From Legionella genomosp. 1 (GTDB lineage: Bacteria > Pseudomonadota > Gammaproteobacteria > Legionellales > Legionellaceae): a DNA stretch of 6,541 bases. Location: positions 1 to 6,541 of the forward strand of contig CAMDMN010000129.1 of the NCBI GenBank assembly GCA_945901965.1, written 5' to 3'. This document shows positions 5,526 through 6,541 of the stretch, piece after piece (the stretch's first letter is position 1; each line of letters opens with the position of its first letter). Both the position numbers and the translations under genes were made by a program. A model generated the notes under the pieces. That model was given only the letters and a program-made list of their open reading frames with translations. It had not been told where the DNA came from and did not search any database.

Positions 5526-6541
5526 AATTTATCAGCAACTATCAATTAACAGTGGTTATAACTCATATCCAATTTATATTGGTGATAAATTGTTATCAGA
5601 TCATGACTTACTAAGACGCCATGTCTTAGGTAAGCAAGTAATGATTGTAACTAACGATAGAATTGCACCTTTATATTTACAAAGCGTAAAACAAGCATTT
5701 GCTGACTTACAATGTGATGAGATAATTTTAGCTGACGGCGAGATTAATAAAAACCAGCAAAATTTGACGAATATATATAATGCACTAATTAAACGGTCAC
5801 ATCATCGTGATACAACTCTAATAGCTTTAGGTGGTGGTGTTATTGGTGATATTACCGGGTTTGCAGCGGCAACATATCAACGTGGAGTTTCATTTATACA
5901 ATTGCCAACTACATTATTGGCGCAAGTTGATGCTTCTATTGGCGGGAAGACAGCTATTAATCATCCTGAAGGTAAAAATATGATTGGTAGTTTTCATCAG
6001 CCTAAAGCTGTAATTATGGATATAAGCACTTTTTCAACATTGCCAGAGCGTGAATTTCGTTCGGGGTTTGCTGAAGTAATTAAATATGGTTTATTAGTCG
6101 GTGGCGACTTATTGTCTAAGATTGATATTGAATTAGACAAAGATATAAATTCTAACTCTATAGATAGGCTCACTGTTCTTATCGCAGAGAGTTGTAAAAC
6201 TAAAGCTTTATTTGTTGAAGATGATGAGCGTGAGACGGGTAATAGGGCTTTACTCAATCTCGGGCATACTTTTGCTCATGCGCTTGAAGCATATACGCAC
6301 TATGAAAAATGGTTACATGGCGAAGCCGTAGCTATAGGTATATACTGTGCTGGTTTATTATCTTTTGTGTTAGGGAATTTAGATAAATCTAAGCTTATAT
6401 TTATAGATTCCTTGCTTAAAAAGGCTAAATTACCATCTAGGATACCAAAAGATATTGATTTAGCTAGATTGCAAGAGCTAATGATGCATGATAAAAAAAT
6501 AAAATCTAAAACATTACATTTTGTGTTGATGAAAAATTTTG
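5512..6541 (+). CDS. aroB: AroB, 3-dehydroquinate synthase (3' end cut by window)
   Basis: Cytoplasmic NAD- and metal-dependent enzyme converting DAHP to 3-dehydroquinate (step 2 of the shikimate pathway). Translation from the ATG at 5512 is open to the window end, 343 codons of an expected 360 or so. NAD-binding GGGVIGD lies at 107-113. The active-site block LPTTLLAQVDASIGGKTAIN (131-150) contains Lys146 and is followed by KNMIG. The divalent-metal ligands are Glu188 (GFAEVIKYG), His252 (LNLGHTFAHA) and His269 (WLHGEAVA). DERETG and the C-terminal HDKKIKSKTLHFVLM also match. All key residues are present. The start lies inside aroK (14-bp overlap) without a clear Shine-Dalgarno, suggesting translation coupled to aroK. 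Starting here gives the expected N-terminus with SYPIYIGDKLL (18-28). Confidence 0.95.
   Translation, partial: MAKYKIYQQLSINSGYNSYPIYIGDKLLSDHDLLRRHVLGKQVMIVTNDRIAPLYLQSVKQAFADLQCDEIILADGEINKNQQNLTNIYNALIKRSHHRDTTLIALGGGVIGDITGFAAATYQRGVSFIQLPTTLLAQVDASIGGKTAINHPEGKNMIGSFHQPKAVIMDISTFSTLPEREFRSGFAEVIKYGLLVGGDLLSKIDIELDKDINSNSIDRLTVLIAESCKTKALFVEDDERETGNRALLNLGHTFAHALEAYTHYEKWLHGEAVAIGIYCAGLLSFVLGNLDKSKLIFIDSLLKKAKLPSRIPKDIDLARLQELMMHDKKIKSKTLHFVLMKNF

Noticed and set aside
5997..6257. Minus-strand open frame of 86 codons within aroB
   Set aside because: Antisense shadow of conserved AroB sequence; Ser/Leu-rich low-information translation.

Overview
This window is the chromosomal type IV pilus alignment-subcomplex and secretin locus pilM-pilN-pilO-pilP-pilQ. 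It is followed by the shikimate-pathway pair aroK-aroB and preceded by a divergent, truncated folD. The gene order pilMNOPQ-aroK-aroB is the standard gammaproteobacterial arrangement, and the AroK, AroB and FolD sequences look gammaproteobacterial. The DNA is strongly AT-rich by eye. Two kinds of short GC-richer palindromic repeat are present. Together these suggest an AT-rich, perhaps host-associated gammaproteobacterium, possibly near Legionellales/Coxiellaceae or Francisella. That placement is inference and I cannot name a genus.

Layout: 1-192 (minus) is the first 64 codons of folD, running off the left edge. 193-341 is a divergent intergenic region with a plausible folD promoter. 342-1397 is pilM and 1394-1975 is pilN, sharing an ATGA overlap. 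1976-2201 is an intergenic insertion with a perfect 35-bp inverted repeat, made of two head-to-head REP-like units. 2202-2801 is pilO and 2794-3360 is pilP, overlapping by 8 bp. 3361-3497 is a leader with several pairings, some mutually exclusive, ending in a strong Shine-Dalgarno and a TTG start. 3498-4877 is a short pilQ. 4878-4997 is a spacer with a perfect 8-bp inverted repeat. 4998-5525 is aroK. 5512-6541 is aroB, overlapping aroK by 14 bp and cut by the right edge. No gene-free stretch exceeds 300 bases.

How the genes work together: cytoplasmic actin-like PilM binds the INLLPW tail of inner-membrane PilN. PilN pairs with PilO, PilP is a lipoprotein that links PilNO to the secretin, and PilQ is the outer-membrane pore for the pilus (or for DNA uptake). 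AroB and AroK catalyse steps 2 and 5 of the shikimate pathway.

I found no new multi-gene system. The points worth a second look are local: a Walker A lysine replaced by asparagine in AroK; the REP-type long hairpin splitting pilN from pilO; a palindromic-element remnant that appears to encode part of the PilP signal-peptide n-region; a short secretin without AMIN domains behind a structured leader; and non-consensus nucleotide-binding motifs in PilM.
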